Part shown: positions 8,679 through 16,881 of the stretch, piece after piece
How the letters are laid out: the number at the start of each line of letters is the position of its first letter
Numbering within the stretch: the first letter of the stretch is position 1
Assembly (NCBI RefSeq): GCF_000239855.1
Contig: NZ_BADT01000058.1
Location: forward strand, 1 to 61,885
Reading direction: 5' to 3'
Length of the DNA: 61,885 nucleotides
Origin: Pseudoalteromonas sp. BSi20652
GTDB lineage: Bacteria > Pseudomonadota > Gammaproteobacteria > Enterobacterales > Alteromonadaceae
Made by a program: the position numbers and the translations under genes
The notes under the pieces: model-generated
What the model was told of the DNA's origin: nothing
The model's input: the letters and a program-made list of their open reading frames with translations, nothing else
Database searches by the model: none

Positions 8679-9983
8679 ATTTTACTCCAGCAAAAGTAAC
8701 GTTTACTCTTAATCCACCAAGAGGGCTATCTGCTAACTTTATTTTTGCATTATATATAGCAATTATATGCTGTACGATTGCCATGCCTAAACCGGCACCT
8801 TGCTCTCCTGACGGATGCTGATCGCCACCCACTCGATAAAAGCGATTAAATACCCTATCTTTTTGCGCTTCAGTCATGCCCGAACCTGAATCATCGATTT
8901 GCCAACTATAGCGGTGACTACTTGATGCTAATTTAATAATGATTTGACCATTGTTGGGGGTGTACTTAATGGCATTGCTGAGTAAATTAGAGATAAGCGT
9001 GGTTAATGTAAATTCATCACCATTAATAACAAAATCATCACCTTCGAGGCTAATAGTTTGGTTTTTTCGTCTATTTTATCGTATTGTTCAGACACAGCCT
9101 GCTGAGTAATCGCTAGTAATGATTGTTCACTAAACTGCCTCTGCCATTGCTCTGGTTGAGTGCGCCCTAAAATTAGCATTTGTTCAACAATATTACTTAA
9201 GCGGTTAATGCCTTGCGACATGGCTTGTAGTTCTTGATGATTTTGCGGGTTGCTTTGCTTATTAGCTAAATTATGTACATTAATTTTTAAACTACTAAGT
9301 GGAGTACGCAACTCATGTGCTGCATCTGAGGCAAAAAAGCGCTCTCGTAAGTAGGCGGTTTCTACTCGTTTAAATAAGTCGTTTAAACGATTAATAACAG
9401 GTTTAATTTCTTCGTCGGTTACTTGCCAGTTGATAGGCGTAAAGTCGTTAGCTTGGCGAGTAGCCAGCTGCTTAGATAATCGGGTGAGAGGTGTTAATGC
9501 GTATTTAACAAAAAAACTTATAAAAATAGCAAGCAGAGGGACAGCCCATAACATAGGTAACATTGCAGATAAAATAACGGCTTCAGCTAATTGAAACCGC
9601 TTTGCCATAGGTTCAGCAACGATGACTTTGCGAGTATTTTTTCTCATCACAAACACTCGCATGCGTTGCCCTGCTACATTTGCAGTTTGAAAGCCTTCGC
9701 TAAAATCAACTTGGTTGTTTGATAAACTCGATGAGCCGCTAAGTAGACTATTATTTTGCCAAATTTGATACAACAACTGAGCACTGTTATTGCTTACTTG
9801 TAATGCATTAGTTGTTATTGCCAGTGGTTGTTCAATTAAAACGCCAGCCACTATTTTAAGCTCATCATCAAGCAAGTTTTCGCCGTGGTGCATGCTTTTT
9901 TGATAGCCTTTTACTAATGCTAAAAAACAAGTTAGCACCATCATTGAAAGTAAAATAAGCGTAAGGCGTTTACGAATAGACAT
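8671..9983 (-). pseudogene. Sensor histidine kinase (QseC/PmrB type), frameshifted
   Basis: Inner-membrane two-component sensor: a membrane segment near residues 8-28, a periplasmic loop, a second membrane segment, HAMP, and the phospho-acceptor box AAHELRTPLSSLK. The frame then breaks, and the rest (NLLSNAIKYTP N-box, DDSGSGMT and GAGLGMAIVQHI ATP-binding boxes) continues in another frame down to 8671. One extra base in the T6 run at 9062-9067 restores a full kinase of about 437 residues. I choose ATG at 9983, with GAGG six bases upstream, over TTG at 9989. It follows the regulator gene by about 26 bases. Probably functional if the indel is a sequencing error. Confidence 0.8.
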
Positions 9984-10009
9984 TTTCAACCTCGAAAAAT
10001 AAATACACC

Positions 10010-10669
10010 TTAACGCTTACCAACCACGTAACCAATGCCACGTAAGGTTTTAATAAAATCGCTAGGGAATTTTTTACGAAGATGATGAATATGCACCTCT
10101 ATAGCATTGGAGCCGACTTCCTCTCCCCACTGATACAGCTTGTTTTCGAGCTGTTGTTTGGATTGCACCCTTCCCTGATTTTCCATCAGTGCTTTTAAAA
10201 GCATGTATTCTTTACGCGGCAATGTAAGTGATTCCCCACTAACTGTCACCGTATGCGCTGAGCTGTCTATTACGACTTCCCCGTATTGCAACAAACTAGA
10301 TTGAGTTTGATTAACACGTCGACTTGCTACACGTAGTCGAGCAAATAACTCAGCAGGATCAAACGGCTTTGCAAGGTAATCGTCAGCGCCCATGTCAAGC
10401 CCTTGGACTTTGTCATCAATACTGCCGCGAGCAGTTAAAATAACCACCGGAATAACTTTTTTTTGCGCTTTAATATGCTTTAAAACTTGCGAGCCGTCGC
10501 CATCAGGTAATCCTAAATCGAGAATAACAAGCTCAATTTCACCACTAGAAAGGCACTCTAAGGCGTGTTTTACTGTGCCACTATGCTCTACGCTGTAGCC
10601 CTCTTGGCGCAAAGAGCGAATAAGCCCTTGCGCTACTAAATGATCGTCTTCAACAAGTAATAAATGCAT
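10010..10669 (-). CDS. OmpR/PhoB-family response regulator (QseB/PmrA/BqsR type)
   Basis: A 219-residue two-component regulator. The receiver domain (1-115) has acidic residues VEDDH near 6-10, the phospho-acceptor in VILDLGLPDGDG near residue 51, and LAKPFDPAEL near 101. A winged-helix DNA-binding domain (about 125-219) ends in EVHIHHLRKKF and TLRGIGYVVG. It is paired with the kinase gene downstream and sits in the middle of the ten-gene operon. A tandem hexamer site of the type bound by PmrA/QseB/BqsR relatives lies upstream of the operon (14961-14977), which suggests autoregulation, and a second lies upstream of tlpA (48124-48140). Confidence 0.92.
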   Translation of the reverse strand: MHLLLVEDDHLVAQGLIRSLRQEGYSVEHSGTVKHALECLSSGEIELVILDLGLPDGDGSQVLKHIKAQKKVIPVVILTARGSIDDKVQGLDMGADDYLAKPFDPAELFARLRVASRRVNQTQSSLLQYGEVVIDSSAHTVTVSGESLTLPRKEYMLLKALMENQGRVQSKQQLENKLYQWGEEVGSNAIEVHIHHLRKKFPSDFIKTLRGIGYVVGKR

Positions 10670-10676
10670 TATGTGT

Positions 10677-11324
10677 TTATCTTTTTAGTTTTTTGTCTAC
10701 TTTTGCTAAGAGCTGGCTTATTGCCTGTTGGCGATATTCATCTGCTTTTGCACGAGTATCACGAATGCCTGCAGCTTGTGCTACAAGTAGTCGAGCTCTC
10801 GCTTCTTTATAATCGCCTTCATCATACAAGTATTCACCGTATAAGTAATTAGTATCAATGCCTTCGAGATTAAAAGCGAGCGCTTGTTTAAATAATTTCT
10901 CAGCTTTGTCGTCATCACCAAAACCTATTGGCCAGCCAGGTACTTTACTGTAAAGCGTTGCAAGGCTTGCGTAAGCTGATCCATTTAATGCAGTGCCATC
11001 AATTGAGAGTGCATTTTCGAGTGACGTTTTTGCCTCTTTTGCTAAACCAAGTGCACCCAACCCGCCTTTTGCGCCAGCAAAACTGGCTAACACAATACCA
11101 TTCCAAATATGTGTTTGTGCTGAGTTTGGGTAGTTTTTAACAAACAATGCACTTTGCTCACTTAGTTGTGTAAACGCATCTATTTGCGCATCATCTTCAA
11201 GTTCGTAGTTAGCAATTGCCCACTTTTGTTGAATAGAGGTTAAGTCTTGTGTTTCATCTGCGTGTACGGCGGTTGCAAATACAGTCGTTAGTACTAAATA
11301 AAATGCGAGTGTAAATTTATACAT
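10677..11324 (-). CDS. Secreted TPR-like protein
   Basis: A 215-residue protein with a signal peptide ending near residue 22 (VHA-DE), then helical repeats typical of tetratricopeptide folds: AKTSLENALSIDGTALNG near 85-105 and LFKQALAFNLEGIDTNYLYGEYLYDEGDYKEARARL near 140-180 as two successive repeat units. Function is not known. It lies between the biosynthetic genes and the two-component genes (21 bases after the SDR, 7 bases before the regulator), so it is cotranscribed. It probably acts as a periplasmic scaffold or partner; this is inference. Confidence 0.7.
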   Translation of the reverse strand: MYKFTLAFYLVLTTVFATAVHADETQDLTSIQQKWAIANYELEDDAQIDAFTQLSEQSALFVKNYPNSAQTHIWNGIVLASFAGAKGGLGALGLAKEAKTSLENALSIDGTALNGSAYASLATLYSKVPGWPIGFGDDDKAEKLFKQALAFNLEGIDTNYLYGEYLYDEGDYKEARARLLVAQAAGIRDTRAKADEYRQQAISQLLAKVDKKLKR

Positions 11325-11345
11325 AATTTTGCCCTTGTGTGTTTG

Positions 11346-12116
11346 TTAACTTAAAAAGCGTTTAATTTTAGGAAGTTGTTTTGCAATAGCGTTATCAACA
11401 ACGCTTGGGAATGCGCCATTTATGCGTGCAAATAATTTTTCAGGAAAACCAATAAAACGCCTTGTTTGATTCGAATTTATAAGCACTAATAACTCTTGAG
11501 CAACTAATTCTGGCGAGTCCATTTTATTACCGAGTTCTTTATTCATTGCACGCGCTTTACTGCTATTAATGGATGTATCTGTTGCTCTAGGCGCTAAATA
11601 GGTCACTTTAACGCCTGAGCCGTTAAGCTCACGCGAGAGCGCTTCTGTAAAACCACGTAAACCAAATTTACTGGCGCAATAAAGTGTTTGAAACGGGTAA
11701 CCAATACTGCCAAACGATGAGCCCACGTTAACAATGGTGCCTTTGGTATACTGTAACTGCCCTAAAAATAGCTGGCATAATTTAATAGGCACCGACAAAT
11801 TAGTAACGAGCATATTGTCTATTTGCTCAGAACTTGTGTGTTCTAAGCTTTGCATTGTATTTATACCGGCATTATTAATAAGTAACTTAACGCCACCGAG
11901 TTGCTTGGCTTTTATTGCTAAGTTAATGCGTGTTGTATCGTCGGTTAAATCGCCAGCAAATATCTCACTGTCTGGGCATGCACTACTGAGCTCTTCAAGG
12001 GCTTGCTTATTTCGCCCTACAAGCAGTAACTTCCATCCTTTTGCATGTAGAGCTTTAGCAATAGCTTGCCCTATTCCGCCGGTTGCACCGGTTAACACAC
12101 ATAAAGCGCTACTCAT
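11346..12116 (-). CDS. Short-chain dehydrogenase/reductase
   Basis: A 256-residue NAD(P)-dependent oxidoreductase of the classical SDR family. Visible are the cofactor motif TGATGGIG near residues 9-16, NNAG near 82-85, the catalytic Ser in NVGSSFGSIGYP near 130-141, and YCASK near 147-151 with the catalytic Tyr and Lys. The C-terminus is basic. It overlaps the upstream HDO-like gene by 4 bases, so it probably acts on the same pathway intermediate. The substrate cannot be inferred. Confidence 0.87.
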   Translation of the reverse strand: MSSALCVLTGATGGIGQAIAKALHAKGWKLLLVGRNKQALEELSSACPDSEIFAGDLTDDTTRINLAIKAKQLGGVKLLINNAGINTMQSLEHTSSEQIDNMLVTNLSVPIKLCQLFLGQLQYTKGTIVNVGSSFGSIGYPFQTLYCASKFGLRGFTEALSRELNGSGVKVTYLAPRATDTSINSSKARAMNKELGNKMDSPELVAQELLVLINSNQTRRFIGFPEKLFARINGAFPSVVDNAIAKQLPKIKRFLS

Positions 12117-12802
12117 GCTAATTTACCTTGTGCACTTGCTTTAAAAAACGGTTCGTCATCGAGTCCACGAAATATATCGCCGTACAAACGATAAAAGCAC
12201 TTTGCTCCATGGAGTATGGCTTGTTGATCCGCCTCGTCCGTTATTTGGTTCATTAGGTTTTCAAAAAACTTTACATGCTCTATATCAAGTGCGCCGTGAG
12301 AGGTTAAATAACTAAATGCTTTTTTAGGTAAGCCCACCGCATTTGCAATATTAGATGCGGCACCATCAGCAAGTGCTATAGAAGTGCCTTCAAGCACATG
12401 CACCATGCCAAAAAAGCTCAGTGGGTTTTTACGTGCAATACTGTCGTACGCATACGACACCATCATTTCCGTAGCATATTGCGGCTGACTGCGACGTACT
12501 GTTTCTTTGTCAAAACCACAAGCTGCAATATCATTAAGTACCCACTCTTGGTGGCCTATCTCTTCTTCAATATATTCTGCAACGGCTTCGCGCAGCCATT
12601 CTTGATCGTCAGTTAATCGTGCACCAACCGACATCATTAATGGCACTGTGTGTTTAACATGATGGTACGCTTGCGCTAAAAACGAGGCGTATTCCTCAAG
12701 TGATGCTTCGCCTTTAAAAACACGCTGAATAATAGGCGCTGCAAGCAGGTAGTTTTGTTCTTGTTTAGTTTGTTCTTTAAGGGTGTTAAAAAAATTACTC
12801 AT
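12113..12802 (-). CDS. TenA/PqqC-like (haem-oxygenase-fold) iron-containing redox enzyme
   Basis: A 229-residue all-helical protein of the TenA/haem-oxygenase-like superfamily, close to the iron-containing redox enzyme (HDO) group. Candidate metal ligands are visible: YHHVKH near residues 46-51, EEEIGHQEW near 79-87, HVLEGTS near 135-141 and DIEHVKFF near 173-180. Known HDO members (for example UndA and BesC) carry out oxidative decarboxylation or C-C cleavage on acyl or amino-acid substrates; a reaction of that kind here is inference. It overlaps the ligase gene by 8 bases and the SDR gene by 4. Confidence 0.78.
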   Translation of the reverse strand: MSNFFNTLKEQTKQEQNYLLAAPIIQRVFKGEASLEEYASFLAQAYHHVKHTVPLMMSVGARLTDDQEWLREAVAEYIEEEIGHQEWVLNDIAACGFDKETVRRSQPQYATEMMVSYAYDSIARKNPLSFFGMVHVLEGTSIALADGAASNIANAVGLPKKAFSYLTSHGALDIEHVKFFENLMNQITDEADQQAILHGAKCFYRLYGDIFRGLDDEPFFKASAQGKLA

Positions 12803-14264
12803 TAATTACTTCTCCAAGTCGGTAAAATTGCTCAAACACATCATGGTACTGCTTACCTATGGCATCTCGTTTTGGGCGATTATTTGTTGTTAACAACCCT
12901 TGTTGCACACTTAATGGAGCAGCTAAACGATGCCATTTTTGAATACGTGCATAGTCGGGTAGTTGTTGATTAATTACGTTAATGTGTTGTTCTAACAGCG
13001 GGTTACTTAGCTTTAAATCAGCGTAAATAATGGCGGTTAAAAAAGGTCGACCTTCACCAAACACAACGGCTTGTAAAATACCGCTTTGGCTTAGTAATAG
13101 TGACTCAGGCCATTCGGCATTAATATTGCGACCCATGCTGGTAATAATTAGGTTTTTTAATCGGCCTTTAATAAATAAAGTACTTTGACGCTGCTCAACT
13201 AAATCACCGGTTGCATACCATTGGTCTTTGTCATGTGGTTGATGATTTAAGTATCCTAAAAACAAATCGCCTTTTATAAAAAGCTGGTCATTTTCAATTT
13301 TGGTTTGAATATGAGGTAACACAGAGCCAGCACTGTGCAGGTTATCGTTTGTAGGCGTATTTAAACTCACTACAGATGCCGCCTCAGAAAGACCATAACC
13401 TTGGTATACCGGTAAATTAAAGTTACGCGCTTTTGCTATTAGCATTTCGCTGACAAGCGCACCACCTACTGCAATAAACTGTAACGAACTAGGCGGCTGC
13501 CACCCTTGCTCAGCAAAAGCAACTAAGCAGGCTAATAGTTCAGGCACTAAAATAAGCGTATTTGGCTTAACGTTATCAATAGCAGAAATAAGCTGTGCGG
13601 GTTGTTTTAATACAGACCCAACAAAGCCTAATTCATTTAACGGCGTTAAGTGCACTGTACCGCCACTTTTTAAAGGGGCATAAACACCGGCTATATTTTC
13701 AAGCAATACAGCAAGCGGCAATAAACACAAATGAACAGGCTTTTTAACATTAATTTTGTCGCAAAGAGATTGAGCCACCTGCATTTGACTCTTTACAGAT
13801 AAACACACGCCTTTAGGCTGCCCAGTCGAACCTGATGTAAATGTTACTTTTTGAGTTTCTGGAAAATAACTGACGGGTTTAGCTACAACCATTTCGTAAA
13901 TATATAACGTATAAGATTCAAACAAAGTAATAGAGGCAGTCGGTTCACCCAGTGAGCGGGTCGCTGTGTCGCTAATAAATAAATTAGCTGCGCATTGCCC
14001 CAATACATACTGCGTTTGCTGTTCACTAAAAAAATGAGCAATAGGAACAGCCACTTTATTAGCGGCGATTGTTGCTGCATCTAAAGCTAACCATGCTGGT
14101 GTGTTATCTAATTTATAAGCAACAACATCGCCATTAAATGTTTGTAACAAATTAACTAGTTTTTTTACTTGTTGATCCAGCTCTATACCGCTAATTTTTT
14201 GTGCTTTATTATCACAGTAGGCAACAATAACAGGCGCACTAGTTTGTATATCATAAACACTCAT
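12795..14264 (-). CDS. AMP-forming acyl/aryl ligase (AMP-binding enzyme)
   Basis: A 489-residue adenylate-forming enzyme that activates a carboxylic acid with ATP. The A3 loop TFTSGSTGQPKG lies near residues 141-152. YQGYGLSEAASV, WYATGDLV and GRLKNLIITSMGRNI follow as the A5, A7 and A8 motifs, and NNRPKRDAI near the end is typical of long-chain acyl ligases. It is shorter than most fatty-acyl-CoA synthetases (about 550-600), chiefly because the N-terminal part is reduced. It is flanked with overlaps by the T_hemolysin-type gene and the HDO-like gene, so the activated acyl group probably serves one of these. The acceptor (CoA or other) is unknown. Confidence 0.85.
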   Translation of the reverse strand: MSVYDIQTSAPVIVAYCDNKAQKISGIELDQQVKKLVNLLQTFNGDVVAYKLDNTPAWLALDAATIAANKVAVPIAHFFSEQQTQYVLGQCAANLFISDTATRSLGEPTASITLFESYTLYIYEMVVAKPVSYFPETQKVTFTSGSTGQPKGVCLSVKSQMQVAQSLCDKINVKKPVHLCLLPLAVLLENIAGVYAPLKSGGTVHLTPLNELGFVGSVLKQPAQLISAIDNVKPNTLILVPELLACLVAFAEQGWQPPSSLQFIAVGGALVSEMLIAKARNFNLPVYQGYGLSEAASVVSLNTPTNDNLHSAGSVLPHIQTKIENDQLFIKGDLFLGYLNHQPHDKDQWYATGDLVEQRQSTLFIKGRLKNLIITSMGRNINAEWPESLLLSQSGILQAVVFGEGRPFLTAIIYADLKLSNPLLEQHINVINQQLPDYARIQKWHRLAAPLSVQQGLLTTNNRPKRDAIGKQYHDVFEQFYRLGEVINE

Positions 14265-14920
14265 ACATTCACCAACGCATTCACAAGTGAGTTAATTTCA
14301 GCATGGTTTTGCTGCATTAAACTATAAAGCATTGGCGTATTTAATACTTGCTGATGTGCTTGCTCTAAGCTTACAACGCATACTGTTGGCTGATTAGCGT
14401 AGTAGCTACCCCAATTTAATGGATGCTCTACAACAAAACTATTTGCTACAGCAATTTCAATACAATTAACGCCTAATAAACGCAGTAATGCACGTACTTT
14501 TCTAGTGGCGCAAAAGACTAAATGTTTTGCTCCTATACTTTGCAGCGCTTCATTAACCACAATAAAATGGCCAAGAGTTGCTTTGCGATGTGTTGAGCAT
14601 AAATTGCCAAGTTCAAAGACTTTATTACGTTGTGTATGCTCTGGTAAAAAGTGTTCGATAGGTTCAGCTAAATACTGCTCTATAAATAAAGGTGCAGTAG
14701 CTTGCCTTAAGCCTAAAGTACATTTTCCTTCACTAATACTGTACTGGCTAAGGAGTGGCATAAAAGATGTAAGCTTTGCGTTATAAGCGACTAAAAAACC
14801 TTCTTTAACAGTATCTTCTAGCGCTTTACGGTGCTCATCATTGAGCACTGCACTAACAATGCGTGATTTTTTTTGGATATAATCAGGTGATGAAGGTAAT
14901 TGTGCTAATAACATAAACAT
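14261..14920 (-). CDS. Thermostable-hemolysin (T_hemolysin) family protein, GNAT/LuxI-like
   Basis: A 219-residue protein resembling the T_hemolysin family named after the Vibrio delta-hemolysin. The central part (FELGNLCSTHRKATLGHFIVV near residues 102-122, then LVFCATRKVRALLRLLG near 135-151) has the look of a GNAT-type acyltransferase fold related to LuxI-like synthases. No signal peptide is seen, so it is probably cytosolic despite the family name. It is the first gene of the operon and overlaps the ligase gene by 4 bases. A role as acyltransferase using the ligase product is inference. Confidence 0.72.
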   Translation of the reverse strand: MFMLLAQLPSSPDYIQKKSRIVSAVLNDEHRKALEDTVKEGFLVAYNAKLTSFMPLLSQYSISEGKCTLGLRQATAPLFIEQYLAEPIEHFLPEHTQRNKVFELGNLCSTHRKATLGHFIVVNEALQSIGAKHLVFCATRKVRALLRLLGVNCIEIAVANSFVVEHPLNWGSYYANQPTVCVVSLEQAHQQVLNTPMLYSLMQQNHAEINSLVNALVNV

Positions 14921-14960
14921 CGCTCATATAAAGTGTATGTTTAGAATTTAGCGAGCGAAA

Positions 14961-14977
14961 CTTAAAGAAAACTTAAG
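14961..14977 (-). promoter_or_regulatory. TTAAG-N6-TTAAG regulator box upstream of the ten-gene operon
   Basis: On the minus strand this reads CTTAAG-TTTTC-TTTAAG, two direct hexamers 11 bases apart centre to centre. It matches the tandem-site pattern known for PmrA/QseB-type regulators and the TTAAG-N6-TTAAG pattern of BqsR. It lies 41 bases upstream of the first gene, and the operon encodes an OmpR-family regulator. Binding is inferred. Confidence 0.65.
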
Positions 14978-15000
14978 AAAGTGAATTTTAATAAAATAAA

Positions 15001-15028
15001 AAAGCCCCTAAATAAATTTAGGGGCTTT
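15001..15028 (-). terminator. Terminator of the diguanylate cyclase gene
   Basis: AAAGCCCCTAAAT pairs exactly with ATTTAGGGGCTTT around a 2-base apparent loop, with T-rich flanks on the minus strand. It separates the diguanylate cyclase from the ten-gene operon that starts at 14920. Confidence 0.85.
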
Positions 15029-15042
15029 TGAAATCGATTTAA

Positions 15043-16626
15043 TTAACCTATTTGTGCTACAGCGCACTGATTTCGGCCATGTTCTTTAGCATGGTACAAC
15101 GCTTTGTCGGCACATTTATAAACTTGATCTATGTCGTTACTATGCTTAGGCCACGTTGCAATTCCGATTGAAACAGTAATAAACCCAACAACTTCCATAT
15201 TTGTAGTCTCAACAGTTTTACGTAATCGCTCTGCTATTTTAAATGCACTTTCACTATCTTCGTTAGGAAGTACAAGTACGAATTCTTCGCCGCCAATTCG
15301 CGCAACGATGTCATCTTTTCGAGAGAGCGTTTTGATTATATTGGTAAGTGATTTAAGCGTTTCATCACCTTTATCGTGGCCAAAAGTATCATTTACACGT
15401 TTAAAAAAGTCGATGTCTATCTCAAGAATTGCAAAAGGGGTTTGTTTAAGCATTAATTGATTAAGTAACCCATTTAAGCTTCTTCGATTATGAATACCCG
15501 TCAGGGGATCGGTTTGTGCGTCATGGCGCAGTTGCCCTATCTGTGTCTGTAAAACATTTACCCCATGTAGCATGGCAAGTTTTAGCTTTTGACTTTCAAA
15601 ATACCACGATTTAATACCTTTCAATCTTTCAATACTGTGAGGCTCATCCAAAGTATTAGCAATTGTTGAAAGTTGCTTTAATGGACGGGAGATAAAATGA
15701 GCAAACACGGCTATAAAAATAAATATCATAATAGCCATAGGTAGCGTCTTTTTAAACACTTCCATAATAAGCACATCCAATGACGCCAGCGTTGATTTAA
15801 CAGGTCGTTGAGCAACGATCCCCCAATTGGCGTACTTCACTGGCGCAAAGCCTGCGAGCATTTCTTCATTTTTACTATTTATTACTGCAACTTGACCCGA
15901 CTGCCCCGTTATAACTGCATTAATAACGGGATTATTTGTTACTATTGTCCCTATTCGCCCACTATCAGGGTGAAAAAGTATTTGCTTGTTTGCATCAACC
16001 ACATAAATATATGAGCCACCTTCGTAGTAATGCTGTTCTAGCAAATCACTCAAAATATTACGTTCTTTTAAATATAAAGTGCCACCTACATACCCTAAGT
16101 AACCGCCCTTATTATCAAATAGTGGGTTTGAAATAAAAATAATTAAATTATCTGCCGCAGACATATAGGGCATGCTAATAAGGGGCTTTTTTTCTTCTAA
16201 TGCCTGTAAAGCACCTGACGATGAAATAGATTGGCCGTTTATTTGAGGCATATTAGGGGACGTAACAGCAATTACGCCCAGTTTGTTAACAATAACTGAG
16301 TTAAAACTATTAGTCTGAAGATTTAGTCTAGTGACTTCTTTTTGTAAAAAAGCGTCGTCATCAATGTTGTTTTCAATTTCTTTTGCCGCATACGCTAATT
16401 GCTGTAAAGCCGCCTCTAAAAAGTTGTCGGTCGCAGATGCAAGCTTGTTAGCATACGCGTAATTACTTTTTAGTGTATAGCTCATTAGCTGCTCTTTTTG
16501 CACTTGATAAGTAGAGTAAAAACTACTGATAAACGTGGTTAAAGAAGCCGAAAATGCTAATAATAAAATAAGTAGCCTTAGGTTTAGCGCGGGTAGTAAT
16601 CTGTTCAGCAAAAGTAAATCATCCAC
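15043..16626 (-). CDS. Membrane diguanylate cyclase with periplasmic Cache domain
   Basis: Makes the second messenger c-di-GMP. It has an N-terminal membrane helix near residues 14-35, a large periplasmic sensor region of the dCache kind (about 40-285, including GGYLGYVGGTLYL and GSYIYVVDANKQILFHP), a second membrane helix near 290-315, then a GGDEF domain from about 360. The domain holds DPLTGIHNRRSL, DIDFFKRVNDTFGHDKGDE and the active-site motif GGEEF, so it is predicted active. No EAL domain is present and no RxxD inhibitory site is obvious. It is a single gene with its own terminator. Confidence 0.92.
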   Translation of the reverse strand: MDDLLLLNRLLPALNLRLLILLLAFSASLTTFISSFYSTYQVQKEQLMSYTLKSNYAYANKLASATDNFLEAALQQLAYAAKEIENNIDDDAFLQKEVTRLNLQTNSFNSVIVNKLGVIAVTSPNMPQINGQSISSSGALQALEEKKPLISMPYMSAADNLIIFISNPLFDNKGGYLGYVGGTLYLKERNILSDLLEQHYYEGGSYIYVVDANKQILFHPDSGRIGTIVTNNPVINAVITGQSGQVAVINSKNEEMLAGFAPVKYANWGIVAQRPVKSTLASLDVLIMEVFKKTLPMAIMIFIFIAVFAHFISRPLKQLSTIANTLDEPHSIERLKGIKSWYFESQKLKLAMLHGVNVLQTQIGQLRHDAQTDPLTGIHNRRSLNGLLNQLMLKQTPFAILEIDIDFFKRVNDTFGHDKGDETLKSLTNIIKTLSRKDDIVARIGGEEFVLVLPNEDSESAFKIAERLRKTVETTNMEVVGFITVSIGIATWPKHSNDIDQVYKCADKALYHAKEHGRNQCAVAQIG

Positions 16627-16881
16627 AGTACACAGCGGGTAAAGCGAGTACTCTTATTCTATATTGTGTCAATAATTATACCTGCTTAAAAACGTATTAT
16701 CTAATCTTTAACCACCTTAAAATTAAACAGCTTAAGTTTTTAAATACCTAAATTGTATATTTAAAAATTTCATTTATTACAATGTGTTAAATATTATAAT
16801 AAAGAAACCATTTTTGCAGTTACAGAAAAAAATAGATAAGCTGCATGTTCTTATTTGTTTTATTTAGCTATGGAGTGTGTT

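Noticed and set aside
8671-9983. Phase variation of the sensor kinase through its homopolymer
   Set aside because: The T6 run is short for slipped-strand switching, and similar short runs are broken in housekeeping genes here.
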